Made by a program: the position numbers and the translations under genes
The notes under the pieces: generated by a model
Told to the model about the DNA's origin: nothing
Database searches by the model: none
What the model saw: the letters and a program-made list of their open reading frames with translations, nothing else
Shown here: positions 43,571-56,478 of the stretch, one piece after another
Position numbering within the stretch: position 1 is the first letter of the stretch
Layout: each line of letters begins with the position of its first letter
Origin: Delphinapterus leucas
Taxonomy: Eukaryota; Chordata; Mammalia; Artiodactyla; Monodontidae
Direction of reading: 5' to 3'
DNA: 64,000 bases
Assembly (NCBI RefSeq): GCF_002288925.2
Contig: NW_022098076.1
Coordinates: 62,791,908-62,855,907 of the forward strand

Positions 43571-44419
43571 GTAACTTAATGTTTACTGTCCTTGTTATAA
43601 TGTAATTTTTTTCATTAAAAAATACTGTTACTTTTTTCTTAAGCTTGTTAGTTTCCTTTTTATACTTTTCCTGAGCATAGTGGTAATTTTGTTCATCTTG
43701 AAGATGCTGAATAAACACATTAGTACCTGAGAATTTTGGCTAGAGATTTATGTTCAATTTGGAACCTGAATGTTTTTAAGCATAACTACCAGTAACTCCT
43801 GTTATCATTATGTTTGGGGATATATATGCATTCAGTGCTCTCAACTCAGCCAACTATCAACATTTTAAAACAATGTGTTTAATAGGGTGTAAGTAATTCT
43901 TTTTTCCCCCCATATTTTGGCATTATAACATCTTCAAGTACAGTTTTATATTTTTGGGGTAGTGACAGGAGTATGTGATTTAAAAAGTCACATACTTTTG
44001 AAAGTCACAAAATCATTAATTTTTTCCCTCTTTGCTTTTTATTTTCCTTTATTCCACTCTACCTATTTTTCAGGACCATAGAATATCTTACTCTCTCTCC
44101 AGAGGGGGACTGCATCGTCTCTTCCCCATCAACTGATTAGGCTTTAGACATCTTAAATAGTGTATTATTTTTATCTAAATATCTGTAATTCTACTCATTT
44201 AACATAATGGTAATGGCAAAGCCTAGTATACTTTTGCCACATACATGTTAGCTATGAATTCTGTTGTTGAATAATATAACATCCATTGCCGACTGAATTC
44301 TAAAAACTTAAGGAATTAACTCAGAATTTTAAAAAAATCACATTTGTTAATGAACCCTAAATTGATTTATGAGAAAAATAAACTGTATGATTAATATGGA
44401 AAACCTTTGAGAATGTGAT
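42286..44419. other. Intergenic, mostly unique AT-rich
   Basis: No gene recognised. Contains the (TG)/(TA) microsatellite at 43523-43570 and a small ttaatttttaaaaattaa palindrome near 42849. The frames at 42947-43180 and 43373-43718 show no known protein. Confidence 0.5.
43523..43570. repeat. (TG)n(TA)n microsatellite
   Basis: TG units interrupted by ATAT, then about 13 TA units. Confidence 0.95.
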
Positions 44420-44725
44420 ATGGGTGTAAGAGTGCAGGGGCGATGTTGCTTAATGGTACAAACTTGCAACTAGTAGATACATAATTCCTGGAGATCTGAT
44501 GTACTGCATGGTGATTATAGTCAACAATACTGTATTATAAACATCAAAGTTGCTCAGAGACTAGATCTTAATTGTTCTCATTACAAAAAAGAAATAATAA
44601 TTATGTGACATGATAGAGGTCTTAGCTAAAGCTACAGTGGTAATCATATCGCAGTATATAAATTATCGAGTTAACACATTGTACACCTTAAATGTTATAT
44701 GTCAATTATATCTCAATTATCAAAA
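44420..44725 (+). mobile_element. Old L1M 3' UTR, sense
   Basis: Blocks ctgcatggtgattatagtca, acaatactgtattataaaca and ttatatgtcaattatatctc match L1M 3' ends. It abuts an antisense L1M that starts about 44770. Confidence 0.75.
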
Positions 44726-45497
44726 GAATTCTAAAACCAGAGGAGAGAATGGGAGTTAGATACCAGCAGAGTTTTAATTTTTGAATATCTCTATTTAAGT
44801 ATATAATTGACATAAAATAAACTGCACATATTTATAGTATACAACTTGGTAAGTTTTGATGTATGTATATGTCTATGAAACCATCACCACAGTCAAATAA
44901 GGAACATATCTATCACCCCCAGAAGATTCCTGGTGCCCCTTTGTAATCCATTCCCACTTCTTCCTGCCTCCACCCTTACCCCACCATCCCCAAACAACTA
45001 CTGAATTGCTTTCTGTCACTAGAGGTCAATTTATTATGTCTACAATTTTATAAAAATGAAATTGTATAGTATGAGCCTTTTTAAAATCTGACTTTTGTCA
45101 CTCAGCATAGTTATTCTGAGATTCGTCTATGTCACAAGATGTATGAATAGTTCATTCCTTTTTACTGTTGAGTAGTATTCCACTGTATGAATATACCATA
45201 ATTTGTTTATCCATTCAGCTGTTGATGGGCATTGGGTTGTTTACATTTCTTGGCTATTACAAATAAAGCTGCTATGAACATTTGTGTAAATCTTTGTATG
45301 GACATATGCTTTCATTTCCCTTGGGTAAATATAGGAGTAGAATGGTTGGGTCATATGGTAGGTATAAATTTAACTTTTTAAGAAACTCTGAAATGATTTT
45401 CCAAAGTGATTGTACCATTTTACATTCCAATCAGCAGTGTATGAGAGTTCCAGGTGCTCTATATTAATAGGCAACCCTTGGTATGGACAGACTTTTA

Positions 45498-45703
45498 TTT
45501 TTTTATTTTTTGCGGTACGCGGGCCTCTGACTGTTGTGGCCTCTCCCGTTGCGGAGCACAGGCTCTGGATGCGCAGGCCCATCGGCCATGGCTCACGGGC
45601 CCAGCCACTCCGCGGCATGTGGGATCTTCCCGGACCGGGGCACGAACCTGTGTTCTCTGCATTGGCAGGCGGACTCTCAACCACTGCGCCACCAGGGAAG
45701 CCC
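45498..45703 (-). mobile_element. CHR SINE, short form, antisense
   Basis: T-rich tail, tgcggtacgcgggcctctga, ends gggaagccc. Near-perfect 14 bp repeats TGGACAGACTTTTA / TGGACAGGCTTTTA at 45484-45497 and 45704-45717. Confidence 0.95.
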
Positions 45704-46373
45704 TGGACAGGCTTTTAAATTTTAGGCATTATAATAGGTGTGTAGTAGTAGCTCATTGTGGTTTTAATTTCCATTTCTCTAATAACCAGTATTGTTGAGC
45801 ATCTTTTCATGTTTCATTTGCCATCTGTATTTCTTCTTTAAGTGTCTGTTTGAATCTTTCACCTATTTTTAAATTTAATTGTTGTTTTCTCATTATAGAG
45901 GTTTTAAAAGTATATTCTAGATACAAGTCCAGTATTAGAAATGTGATTTACAAATATTTTCACCTGATCTGTAGCTTATCTTTTCACTCTCATAACAGAA
46001 TCTTTCAAAGGACAGAAGTTCTTAATTTTGATAACATCTAATTTATCTTTTTTTTCTTTAAGGATGATATTTTCATGTTGTATCAAAGAGATCTTTGCCT
46101 AGCCCAAGGTTTTCTTGTTTTCTTCTGCAAGTTTTATAACTTTAGGTTTACATTTAGATCCATGATCCATTTTGAATTAATTTTTGTATACGTAGGGCAA
46201 GGCATAGATTGACTGTTTTTGACATATGAATATCTGTTCCAGCATCATTTTTTGAAATAATTTATACTTTCTCCATTGAATTGAATTTATACCATTGATG
46301 AAAAATCCATTCATCACATATGTGTGGGTCAGTTTCTGGCCTCTGTTCTCGTCCATTGATCTGTCGTCTATCT

Positions 46374-46583
46374 CAGTGGTCTCAACTGGGGCAATTTTGC
46401 CTCCAGGGTACATTTGGCAAAGTTTAGAGACAATTTTAGTTGTCAGAACAGGGGAGATACCACTGGTTTCTGGTAGATAGAAGCCAGAAATGCTGCTCAG
46501 CATCGTAGAGTACATAGGACAGCTCCCACAATGAAAAATTATCTGGCCTAAAATGTGAGTAGTACTGGGATTGAACAACTCTG
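46374..46583 (+). mobile_element. MER20 (hAT-Charlie) DNA transposon, sense
   Basis: Starts CAGTGGTCTCAACTGGGGCA and ends ggattgaacaactctg, with the MER20 interior in order. Flanked by 8 bp GTCTATCT (46366-46373) and TTCTATCT (46584-46591), the size expected for hAT. Nested in the old L1M. Confidence 0.88.
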
Positions 46584-46605
46584 TTCTATCTTGATACTGA
46601 ATATC

Positions 46606-46659
46606 ACACTGTCTTGGTTACTGTAGCTTTTTACACTGTCTTGGTTACTGTAGCTTTTT
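46606..46659. repeat. Perfect 27 bp tandem duplication
   Basis: Unit acactgtcttggttactgta plus gcttttt at 46606-46632 repeated exactly at 46633-46659, within L1M sequence. Confidence 0.95.
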
Positions 46660-48397
46660 AATAAGTCTTGAAGTCAGGTAGTGTAAGTCCTTGAATCTTA
46701 TTCTTCTTTTTCAACTTTGTTTTGGCTATTCTAAAGTCCTTTGTTTTTCATGTGAATTTTAGAATCACCTTGTCAATTTCTTAAAAAACAAAAAGCCTGA
46801 TGGAATTATGTAGAATATATAGATCAATTTGGGGGTAATTGAAATTTTAATATTGACTCTAATTTTTCTCTGCAATGTATTAGAGTTTTCAGTGTAGAAG
46901 TCTCATGTCTTTTGTCAGATTTATCACTAAGATGTTATAAATAGTATTATTTTTAATTTCAACATCTGATTTTTGCATTAGTATATAGAAATACAGTCAA
47001 TTTTTTATATGGACCTTATATGTTGCAACCTTACTAAACTCATATATTAGTTCTAATAGCTCTTTGGTAGATTCTATCAGATTTTCTACATAGACAGTCA
47101 TGCTGTTTTATATCTTCCTTTCCAAGCTGGATGCCTTTTATTTCTTTTTCTTAACTATTACACTGGCTAGAACCTAAAGTACAATTTTAATTGGAAGTGA
47201 CTAGAGTGGACATCCTTGCTTTGTTTCTGATCTTTCACCTTTAAGCGTGATGTTAACCATAATTTTTGCATAAGTCCTTTATCAAATTGAGTGAGATTCC
47301 TTATGTTCTTAGCTTGCTGAGAGTTTTTATTAAGAACGGATATTTGATTTTATCGAGTGCTTTTTCTGGATATATTGAGATGGTTATTTGGTTTTCCTTT
47401 TTTAGGTTTCTCAATATGGTGAGAGACTTTGAATTTCAAAGGGCAAAACAGCCTTGCATCCTTGCATTCCCGGAATAGATTGTACTCATTCATCAGGATG
47501 CCTTATCCTGTTCTATATATTGTTGGGTTTCAGTTACATTTCATGTTATTATTGATATGGTTGGGTTTAAGTCTTCCATCTTGCTATTTGTTTCCTATTT
47601 GTCCCATCTATACTTTGTTCCTTTTTTCTTTTTTTTATGCCTTCTTTTGGTGCAATTGAACTTTTTATGATTCAGTTTTACCTCTTTTATTGACTTATTA
47701 GCAGTAACTCATTATTTGAATGATTGCTTTAGTGCTTATACTGTACATCTTAAACTATCACCGTGTAACTTCAAGTACTATTCCACCATTTCACATAAGT
47801 GTAAGACTCTTAAAATAGTATACTTCCATTTTTTCCCTTCTCACCTTTGTGCTATTGTTGTCATACATTTATTTCCATATACCTTATCAACCCCACAGTA
47901 TACTGTTATCATTTACACCTTAAATAATCAGTTATCTTATAAAGAGATTTAAATAATTAAAAATCTTTATATTTACCCACATAATTATTATTTTCATTGT
48001 TTTTCATTCCCTTGTGTAGATCCATATTTCCATCTGGAGTCATTTTTCCTTTTACTTCCTTTAACATTCCTTTAAATGGAACTTCCTTTAACATTTTTTT
48101 CTGGTAGATCCGTTGCTTATGAATTTTTCAGACTTATCAGTCTGAAAAAGTCTTTATTTTGCCTTCATTTTTGAATGATATTTTCCCTGGATAAAGAATT
48201 CCAAGTTAATAGTTTTTTCCTTTATTTTACAATTGCTGCTCCACTGTGTTTCCAATGAGAAATCTGCTATCATTTTAATCTTTGTTCTTTAATATGTGTC
48301 TTTCTTTTCTTTGGCTGATTTTAATATTTTCTTTTTATCACTGTTTTTCAGCAACTTCATTATGATATTCCTTGATGTAGTTTTCTTTACATTTCTT

Positions 48398-48711
48398 TCT
48401 TTTTTTTTTTTTAAGATGTTGGGGGTAGGAGTTTATTAATTTATTTTTGCTGTGTTGGGTCTTCGTTTCTGTGCAAGGGCTTTCTCTAGTTGTGGCAAGC
48501 GGGGGCCACTCTTCATCGTGGTGCGTGGGCCTCTCACTATCGCGGCCTCTCTTGTTGCGGAGCACAGGCTCCAGACGCGCAGGCTCAGTAGTTGTGGCTC
48601 ACGGGCCTAGTTGCTCTGTGGCATGTCGGAATCCTCCCAGACCGGGGCTTGAACCCATGTCCCCTGCATTAGCAGGCAGATTCTCAACCACTGCGCCACC
48701 AGGGAAGCCCC
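48398..48711 (-). mobile_element. CHR SINE, long form, antisense
   Basis: T run, tgctgtgttgggtcttcgtt, ends gggaagcccc. Perfect 10 bp repeat TACATTTCTT at 48388-48397 and 48712-48721. Confidence 0.93.
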
Positions 48712-48831
48712 TACATTTCTTGTATTTAGGTTTCTTGATCTTCTTGGATCTATAGTTTTAATCAAATTGGGAAATTATTCAACCATTTTTTTCCTTAAAA
48801 AACTTTGTCTTCCTTTATTATACTCTATCAG

Positions 48832-48917
48832 GGATTCCAAATATATATATATTGGATTCCAAATATATATATATTCCAAATATATATATATATACACATA
48901 TATATATGTCAGCTTGA
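48832..48917. repeat. (AT)n with repeated ggattccaa unit
   Basis: ggattccaaatatatatata occurs twice, and ttccaaatatatat a third time, followed by further AT repeats. Confidence 0.9.
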
Positions 48918-50059
48918 TGTTATCCCATATCTCATTTTAATTTTTTTCATTCTTTTTTTCTATCTGTGTTGTATATTTCATTTTGCTCTGTCTTCAAATT
49001 CACTGATCTTCTGAAATGTCTAATCTGTTTGTTAATGCCAAATTATTGAGTTATTGGCTGATTTTTAATAAAACTTGGTAATTAATGACCCAGTGTATTT
49101 CTCAACAAAGACATTGTAGTTTGCTTGTTTTTTTAATTTTTATTTTATATTGGAGTATGATTGATTTACAATGTTGTATTAGTTTCAGGTATATAGCAAA
49201 GTGATTTAGTTATACATATATCTATTCTTTCAAAGATTCTGTTTCCTATATAGGTTGTTACAGAGTACTGAGTGCTAATTGAGTGCTATACAATAGGTTC
49301 TTGTTGATTATTTTATATATTGTAGTGTGTATATGTTAATCTCAACTTCCTAATTTATCCCCCCCGCCACCTTTCCCCTTTGGTAACCATAAGTTTGTTT
49401 TCTAAGTCTGTGAGTTTGTTTCTGTTTTGTAAATAAGTTCATTTCTATCATTTTTTTAGATTCAATTTAAATTCGTTTTTTAGATTCTCTGTGTGACTTA
49501 CTTCACTTAGTATGATAATCTCTAGATCCATCCATGTTGCTGCAAATGACATTATTTCATTCTTTTTTTATGGCTGAGTAAGTTCCATTGTATATATGTA
49601 CCACATCTTCTTTATCCATTTATCTGTAGATGGACATTTAGGTTACTTTCGTGCCTTAGCTATTGTAAATAGTGCTGCAAAGAACATTGGGGTTTGTGTA
49701 TCTTTTTGAATTACGGTTTTCTCCAGATATATGCCCAGGAGTGGGATTGCTGGATCATATGGTAGCTCTATTTTTAGTTTCTTAAGGAACCTCCATACTG
49801 TTCTCCATAGTGTCTGTACTGATTTACATTCCCACCAACAGTGTAGGAGGATTCCTTTTTCTCCACACCCTCTCCAGCATTTTTTGTTTATAGACTTTTT
49901 GATGATGGCCATTCTGACTGGTGTGAGGATGTACTCACACCTCTCGTTGTAGTTTTGATATGCATTTTTCTAATAATTAGTGATGTTGAGCATCTTTTCA
50001 TGTGCCTCTTGGCCATCTGTATGTCTTCTATGGAGAAATGTCTATTTAGACCTTCTGCC

Positions 50060-50268
50060 CATTTTTTTTTGTGTGTGTGGTATGCGGGCCTCTCACTGTT
50101 GTGGCCTCTCCCGTTGCAGAGCACAGGCTCTGGATGCGCACGCTCAGCGGCCATGGCTCATGGGCCCAGCCGCTCCACTGCATATGGGATCTTCCCGGCC
50201 CGGGGCACGAACCCGTGTCCCCTGCATCGGCAGGTGGACTCTCAACCACTGTGCCACCAGGGAAGCCC
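50060..50268 (-). mobile_element. CHR SINE, short form, antisense, in L1 ORF2
   Basis: T and GT run, ggtatgcgggcctctcactg, ends gggaagcc. Repeat CCTTCTGCC at 50051-50059 and 50269-50277. Confidence 0.93.
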
Positions 50269-52457
50269 CCTTCTGCCAATTTTTTGATTGGGTTGTTATG
50301 TTTTTTTAGTATTGAGCTGCATGAGCTGTTTGTATATTTTGGAGATTAATCCCTTGTCAGTTGCATTGTTTGCAACTATTTTCTCCCATTCTTTTTGTTG
50401 TCTTTTTGTTTTGTTTATGGTTTCCTTTGTTGTGCAAAAGCTTTTAAGTTTAATTAGGTGACATTTATTAGTTTCTGTTTTATTTTCATTACTCTAGGAG
50501 ATGAGTCCAAAAAGATATTGCTGCAATTTATGTCAAAGGATGTTCTGCCAGTGTTTTCCTCTAAGAGTTTTATAGTATCCAGTCTTACATTTACATCTTT
50601 AGTCCATTTTGAATTGATTTTATGGTGTTAGAGAATGTTCTAATTTCATTCTTTTACATGTAGCTGTCCAGTTTTCTCAGCATCAGTTATTGAAGAGACT
50701 GTCTTTTCTCTATTGTATATTCTTGCCTCCTTTGTTGTAGATTAATTGACCATATGTGCGTAGGTTTATTTCTGGGCTTTCTATCCTGTTCCATTGATCT
50801 CTAAGTCTGTTTTTGTGCCAGTACCATACTGTTTTGATTACTGTAGATTTATAGTATAGCCTGAAGTCAGGGAACCTGATTCCTCTAGCTCCGTTTTTCT
50901 TTCTCAAGATTACTTTGGCTGTTTGGGGTCTTTTGTGTTTCCATACAAATTTTAAGACTTTCGTTCTCTGCAAAAAATGCCTTTGGTAGTTTGATAAAAA
51001 TTGCACTGAATCTGTATATTACTTTGTGTAGCATAGTCATTTTGACAATACTGATTCTTTTAAGCCAAGAACATGCTATATCTTTCCATCTGTTTATGTC
51101 ATCTTCAATTTCTTTCATCAGCATCTTATAGTTTTTGGAGTACAGGTCTTTTGCCTTCTTAGGTAGGTTCATCCCTAGGTATTTTATTCTTTTTGATGTG
51201 ATGGAAATGGGATTGCTTCCTTAATTTCTCTTTCTGATCTTTCATTGTTAGTGTATAGAAATGCAAGAGATTTCTGTGTATTTATTTTGTATCCTGCAAC
51301 TCTACCGAATTCATCGATGAGCTCTACTAGTTTTCTGGTGGCATCCTTAGGATTTTCTATGTATAGTATCATGTCATCTGCAACAGTGACAGTTTTACTT
51401 CTTCTTTTCCAATTTGGATTCCTTTTTATTTCTTTGTCTTCTCTGATTGCCGTGGCTAGGACTTTCAAAACTATGTTGAATAAAAGTGGCGAGAGTGGAT
51501 ATCCTTGTCTTATTCCTGATCTTGGGGGAAACGCTTTCAGCTTTTCACCATTGAGTATAATGTTAGCTGTGGGTTTGTCATATATGACCTTTATTATGTT
51601 GAGGTAGGTTCCCTCTATACCCACTTTCTGGAGAGTTTTTATCATAAATGGGTGTTGAATTTGTCAAAAGGTTTTTCTGAATCTATCAAAATGATCATAT
51701 GGTTTTTATTCTTGAGTTTTGTTAAGGTGGTGTATCACACTGACCGATTTGTGGATATTGAAAAATCCTTGCGTTCCTGGGATAAATCCCTCTTGATCAT
51801 GGTGTATGATCCTTTTAACGTATTGTTGGATTCAGTATGCCAGTATTTTTTTAAGGATTTTTGCGTCTGTGTTCTTCAGTGATATTGGCCTGTAATTTTC
51901 TTTTTTTGTGGTATCTTTGTCTGGTTTTGGTATCAGGGTGATGGTGGCTTCATGGAATGGGTTTGGGAGTGTTCCTTCCCCTGCAAGTTTTTGGAATAGT
52001 TTCAGAAGGATAGGTGTTAACTCTTCTCTGAATGTTTGATAGAATTTCCCTGTGAAGCCATCTGATCCTGGCCTTTTGTTTGTGGGGAGTGTTTTAATCA
52101 GTTTCAAGTTCAGTACTTGTGATTTGTCTGTTAATATTTTCTATTTCTTCCTAGTTCAGTTTTGGGAGATTGTACCTTTCTAATAAGAATTTGTGCATTT
52201 CTTCTAGGTAGTACATTTTATTGGCATATAGCTGCTTTTAGTAGTCTCTTATGATCCTTTGTATTTCTGTGGTGTCCGTTGTAATTGCTCCTTTTTCATT
52301 TCTAATTTTATTGATCTCAGCCCTCTCCTTCTTTTCTTGATGAGTCTGGCTAAAGGTTTATCAATTTTGTTTATCTTTTCAAAGAAACAGTTTTCAGTTT
52401 CATCAGTCTTTTCTGTTGTTTTCTTCATCTTTATTTTATTTATTTATGCTCTGGTCT

Positions 52458-52671
52458 TTTTTTTTTTTTTTTTTGCAGTACGCGGGCCTCTCACTGTTGT
52501 GGCCTCTCCCGTTGCGGAGCATAGGCTCCAGACGTGCAGGCCCATCGGCCATGGCTCACAGGCCTAGCTGCTCCGCGGCATGTGGGATCTTCCCAGACCG
52601 GGGCACGAACCCGTGTCCCCTGCATTGGCAGGCGGACTCTCAACCACTGCGCCACCAGGGAAGCCCCTATA
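52458..52671 (-). mobile_element. CHR SINE, short form, antisense, in L1 ORF2
   Basis: T run, gcagtacgcgggcctctcac, ends gggaagccc. Repeat CTCTGGTCTTT at 52447-52457 and 52672-52682. Confidence 0.94.
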
Positions 52672-53887
52672 CTCTGGTCTTTATGATTTCTTTCCTTTTG
52701 ATAACTTTGGGTTTTGTTTGTTCTTCTTTCTCTAATTGTTTGAGGTGTAAGGTTAGGTTGTTTATTTGGGATTTTTCTTATTTCCTGAGGTAAGATTGTA
52801 TTGCCAGAAATTTTCTCTCTTAGAAATGCTTTTGCTGCATCCCGTAAGTTTTAGAACATCATGTTTTCATCTTCATTTGTCTCTAGGTATTTTTTGATTT
52901 CCTCTTTGATTTCTTCAGTATCTGTTGGTTGTTTAATAGCATACTGTGTTTGTGTTTTTTTACATTTCTTTTCTTATAGTTGATATCTAATGTCATAGCA
53001 TTGTAGTGGAAAAGATGCTTGATATCATTTTAATTTCCTTAAATTTATTGAGGCTTGCTTTATGGCCCAGCCTGTGAACTACCCTGTAGAATATTCCATA
53101 TGCACTTGAAAAGAATGTGTATTTTGCTGCTTTCAGATGGAATGCTCTATATATATCAATTAAGTCCATCAGATCTAATGTGTTATTTATGACCTGTGTT
53201 TCCTTGTTGATTTTCAGTCTGGATGATCTGTCCATTGATGTTAAGTGGTGTTTTTAAGTCCCTCACTATTATTATGTTACTGTTGATATCTCCTTTTCAG
53301 GATGTTAGCATTGCCTTATATATTGAGGTGCTCCTATGTTGGGAGAATATATATTTACAGTTGTTATATCTTTTTCTTGGATTGATCCCTTGATCATTAT
53401 GTGGTGTCCTTCTTTGTCTCTTGTAACAGTCTTTATTTTAAAGTCTATTTTGTCTGATATGAGTATTGCTACTTCAGCTTTCTTTTGCTTTCCATTTGCG
53501 TGGAATACATTTTTCCATCCCCTCATTTTCAGTCTGTATGTGTCTTTAGATCTGAAGTGGGTCTCTTGTAGACAGCATATATATGGGTTTTGTTTTTGTA
53601 GCCATTCATCCAGTGTGTGTCTTTTGATTAGAGCACTTAATCCATTTACATTTAAGGTAATTACCAATATATATGTTCTTGTTGCCATTTTGTTAATTGC
53701 TTAGGATTTGTTTTTGTAGATCTTTTTCTTCCTTTCCTCTTTTATTCTCTTCTCTTGTGATTTGATGACTATATTTAGTGTTGTGTTTGTATTTCTCTTT
53801 CTTTTTTGTGTGTATATCCATTGTAGATTTTTGGTTTGCAGTTACCATGAGGTTTTGATATAGCAAATCAATATGTAACATATATTT

Positions 53888-53926
<39 letters not shown>
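53888..53926. repeat. (TA)n(CA)n microsatellite
   Basis: About eight TA units then about eleven AC units, between ORF1 and ORF2 of the old L1. Confidence 0.95.
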
Positions 53927-54129
53927 GATTGTTTTAAGTTGCTGGTCTCTTAATTTCAAATGCATTTCCAATATCCTGCATTTGTACTCCCCTGTTTTTA
54001 TGATTGCTTGTTTTGATATCATATTTGTGTGTGGATGATCTCCTACCTTTACTGTGTGTTTGCCTTTACTGGTGAGCTTTCCCATTCATAATTTTCTTGT
54101 TTCTAGTTGTGGCCTTTTCCACCCAGAGA

Positions 54130-54900
54130 AGTTCCTTTAGCATTTGTTATAAAGCTGGTTTGGTGGTGCTGAATTCTCTTAGCTTTTGCTTGTTTGTAAA
54201 GGTTTTAATTTCTCCATCAAATCTGAATGAGAGCCTTGCCGGCAAGAGTATTCTTGGTTGTAGGTTTCTCCGTTTCAGCACTTTAATATTGTGCCACTCC
54301 CCTCCGGGCTGCAAAGTTTCTGCTGAAAAATCAGCTAATAACCTTATGGGGATTCCCTGGTATTTGTTGCTTTTCCCTGTTGCTTTTAGTATTTTCTCTT
54401 TGCCTTTAATTTTTGTCAATTTGGTTACTGTGTGTCTTGGTGTGTTCCTCCTTGGTTGTATCCTATATGGGACTCTCTGTGCTTCCTGGACTTGGGTGAC
54501 TATTCCTTTCCCATGTTAGGGTAGTTTTCAGCTATTATCTCCTCAAATATTTTCTCAGGCTCATTCTTTCTCTCTCATCCTTCTGGGACCCCTATAATGG
54601 GAATGTAGGTTTGCTTAACATTGTCCCAGAGGTCTCTTAAACTGTCCTCATTTCTTTTTATTCTTTTTTCTTTTTTCTCTTCTGTGGCAGTGAATTCCAC
54701 CATTCTGTCTTCCAGCTCACTTATCCATTTTTCTGCCTCATTTATTCTGCTGTTGAGTCCTTCTAGTGTATTTTTCATTTCAGTTATTTTATTTGTTCAA
54801 CTTTGTTCTTTAAGTCTTTTAGCTCTTTGTTAAACATTTCTTGTATCCTCTTGGTCTGTGCCTCTGTTCTTTTTCCGAGATCTTGGATCATCTTTATTAT
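54130..54900 (-). pseudogene. L1 ORF1, decayed
   Basis: The C-terminal domain is readable at 54419-54147 (IRLLADFSAETLQPGGEWHN onward) and the coiled coil with RRM start at 54778-54575 (MKNTLEGLNSRINEAEKWIS onward), in different frames. Confidence 0.85.
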
Positions 54901-55482
54901 CATTACTCTGAATTCTTTTTCAGGTAGATGGCCTGTTTTTACTTAGTTACTCTTCTGGGGTTTTATTTTGTTCCTTCATCTGAAACATCCTCCTGTGCTC
55001 TCATTTTGTCTAATTTTCTGTGTTTGCATTCCCACAGGCTGCAGGATTGTAGTTCCTCTTGCTTCTGGTATCTGCCCCTTGGTGGGTGAGGCTGGTCCAA
55101 GAGGCTTGTGCAGGCTTCCTGGTGGGAGGGACTGGTGCCTGCCCACAGGTGGGTGGAGCTGAGTCTTGTCCCTCTAGTGGGCAGGGCTGTGTCAAGGGGT
55201 GTGTTTAGAGGCAACTATGGACTCAGGAAGACTTTAAGTAGCCTGTCTGCTAATGGGTGGGGCTGTGTTCCCACCCTCTTGGTTGTTTGGCCTGAGGTGT
55301 CCCAGCACTAGAGCCTAAGGAAGTCTTATTGTGGCTTCTTCTTTGTCTTTGGAAGTAGAAGGTTTTTTTTGGTAGGTTCCAGTCCTTTTTTGTTAATGGT
55401 TCTTCAGCAGTTAGTTGTGATTTTGGTGTTTTCGTGAGAGGGGGTGAGCTCAGGTCCTTCTACTCCACCATCTTGTCCAGAG

Positions 55483-55717
55483 ATCTCTCTATTTTTCATA
55501 TTTAAAAATATAACATGGGAATTTTTTGTATCTTCCATGTCTCTATTTGATATTTTGCATCTTTCCTCTAGGTTAATATATGGAATGAAGCTACAGAACT
55601 ATTTTAATATCTTTGTAAACTAATTCTTTTTTTTTTTTTTTTAAAGAATTTTAATTTACTGATTTTTCTTTTCATTATTTTTATATATTTTCCTGCTTCT
55701 TTGCATTCCTGGTAACT
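55483..55717. other. AT-rich spacer
   Basis: T-rich sequence between the L1 5' end and the next SINE; no family assigned. Confidence 0.4.
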
Positions 55718-55922
55718 TTTTTTTTTTTTTGCGGTACACGGGCCTCTCACTGTTGTGGCCTCTCCTGTTGCGGAGCACAGGCTCCGGACATGCAGGCTCA
55801 GCAGCCATGGCTCACGGGCCCAGTCGCTCTGTGGCATGTGGGATCCTCCCAGACTGGGGCACGAACCCTCGTGCCCTGCATCGGCAGGTGTACTCTCAAC
55901 CACTGCGCCACCAGGGAAGCCC
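55718..55922 (-). mobile_element. CHR SINE, short form, antisense
   Basis: T run, gcggtacacgggcctctcac, ends gggaagccct. Target repeat not obvious. Confidence 0.93.
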
Positions 55923-56220
55923 TATCTCTGGGCTTTCTATCCAGTTCCATTGATCTATATTTCTGTTTTTGTGCCAGTGCCATACTGTCTTGATTACTGT
56001 AACTTTGTAGTATAGTCTGAAGTCAGGGAGTCTGATTCCTCTAGCTTCGTTTTTCTTTCTCACGATTGCTTTGGCTATTCAGGGTCTTTTGTGTTTCCAT
56101 ACAAACGTGAAATTTTTTGTTCTAGTTCTGTGAAAAATGCTGTTGGTAGTTTGATAGGGATTGTATTGAATTTGTAGATTGCTTTGGGTAGTATAGTCAT
56201 TTTCACAAATCTGTGTAGCT
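55923..56220 (-). mobile_element. L1 ORF2 fragment, antisense
   Basis: Blocks gggctttctatccagttcca, ccatactgtcttgattactg and tttgtgtttccatacaaacg match the L1 reverse transcriptase C-terminal region in reverse, as in the 50.7-51.0 kb copy. Confidence 0.85.
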
Positions 56221-56478
56221 CTCTCTTCTCCAGTACTTGATCCTACAAACTCTGGCTGCTTTGGTCTTCCTTAATATCAGATTCCATCTCCTCTACCCAG
56301 AGAGGCTCGGCCTACGTTACATATCCAGGTGCTGCAGCCTGAAAACTCTCTTCAGGTGGTAATCTGGGGTAACATAAGCTTCAACTCATTTGTTTTCCAT
56401 CTCTCAGGGATCTCTGTCCTCTGTTGCATGATTTCCAATGTTTTGAGAATCATTGTTTCATATATTTTATCCAGTTTT
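56221..56478. other. Possible old L1-related sequence
   Basis: The blocks gatttccaatgttttgagaa and ttatccagtttt look like a dispersed repeat and continue on the far side of the next SINE (56842-56960). Family not assigned. Confidence 0.4.

Larger units (their letters stand above)
44770..49110 (-). mobile_element. Long old L1M, antisense, with nested MER20 and two SINEs
   Basis: Reading in reverse: 3' UTR near 44800-45000 (gaaaccatcaccacagtcaa), ORF2 C-terminal part (45100-45480), reverse transcriptase part (about 46600-47500), then further 5' regions to about 49110. Many stops in all frames. Interrupted by SINEs at 45498 and 48398 and by a MER20 at 46374. May include more than one L1. Confidence 0.75.
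49640..53688 (-). pseudogene. L1 ORF2, decayed
   Basis: Minus-strand pieces in order: endonuclease start MATRTYILVITLNVNGLSAL (53688-53305), MDRSSRLKINKETQ (53235), [20 protein letters not shown] (about 52100), the palm with [18 protein letters not shown] (51645-51184), [13 protein letters not shown] (about 50900) and the Cys-rich end [20 protein letters not shown] (49912-49643). Many stops and frameshifts and two SINE insertions. Confidence 0.9.
49125..55482 (-). mobile_element. Full-length L1, antisense, decayed, with two nested SINEs
   Basis: 3' UTR at 49125-49600 (tattggagtatgattgattt), ORF2 from about 49640 to 53690, ORF1 about 54130-54900, 5' UTR to about 55482, ending in the typical L1 start in reverse (ctactccaccatcttg). 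Without the SINEs it is about 5.9 kb, the full L1 length. Clear target duplications were not found. Confidence 0.88.
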
